A stretch of DNA of 5,622 nt from Deltaproteobacteria bacterium (GTDB lineage: Bacteria; Desulfobacterota; UBA8473): the NCBI GenBank assembly GCA_030621455.1, contig JAUXHQ010000145.1, positions 1 through 5,622 of the forward strand, written 5' to 3'. The notes below the pieces were generated by a model. That model had not been told where the DNA came from and did not search any database. It saw nothing but the letters and a program-made list of their open reading frames with translations. The position numbers and the translations under genes were made by a program. Below, one piece after another: positions 5,597 through 5,622 of the stretch; position 1 is the first letter of the stretch, and each line of letters begins with the position of its first letter.

Positions 5597-5622
5597 CAGG
5601 CATCTGCAAATCTTGCTCCCAT

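Overview
The window holds five complete, same-strand genes of acyl-CoA metabolism from what looks like an anaerobic bacterium. A syntrophic or sulfate-reducing member of the former Deltaproteobacteria (Desulfobacterota) is my best guess. This rests on the benzoyl-CoA reductase/2-hydroxyacyl-CoA dehydratase pair, which are oxygen-sensitive iron-sulfur enzymes, on the free-standing B12-binding mutase subunit, and on a miniature inverted-repeat element of a type I recall from that group. It is an inference from gene content, not a taxonomic assignment.

Layout. Positions 1-277 are AT-rich and mostly non-coding. They may contain the last codons of an upstream gene (stop at 52-54) and a reasonable sigma70-like promoter (123-150). 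Then come an HMG-CoA-lyase-like DRE-TIM protein (278-1213), a 155-bp gap with a perfect (TGTT)8 tract, and a tightly linked pair: a BcrC/HgdB-like subunit (1369-2508) followed with no gap by a BcrB/HgdA-like subunit (2509-3774). A 248-bp gap follows, holding a miniature inverted-repeat element that appears to have inserted into an older, smaller inverted repeat. Next are an acyl-CoA dehydrogenase (4023-5165) and a 132-residue adenosylcobalamin-binding subunit of a methylmalonyl-CoA-mutase-type enzyme (5198-5596).

How the genes may work together. All five families act on CoA thioesters: reductive dehydration or reduction by a low-potential Fe-S enzyme, alpha,beta-dehydrogenation, carbon-skeleton rearrangement, and C-C bond lysis or condensation. 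This suggests one catabolic cluster for an unusual carboxylic acid, possibly branched or cyclic. The sequence does not give the substrate. Two required partners are absent: the ATP-dependent activator/electron donor (HgdC or BcrA/BcrD type) for the Fe-S pair, and the large catalytic subunit of the mutase. They must be encoded elsewhere if these systems work.

The most notable points are the lyase homolog, which keeps the metal-binding histidines but lacks most other residues known to be catalytic in HMG-CoA lyase; the nested repeat elements; the tetranucleotide tract before the Fe-S pair; and the altered loop in the B12 protein.
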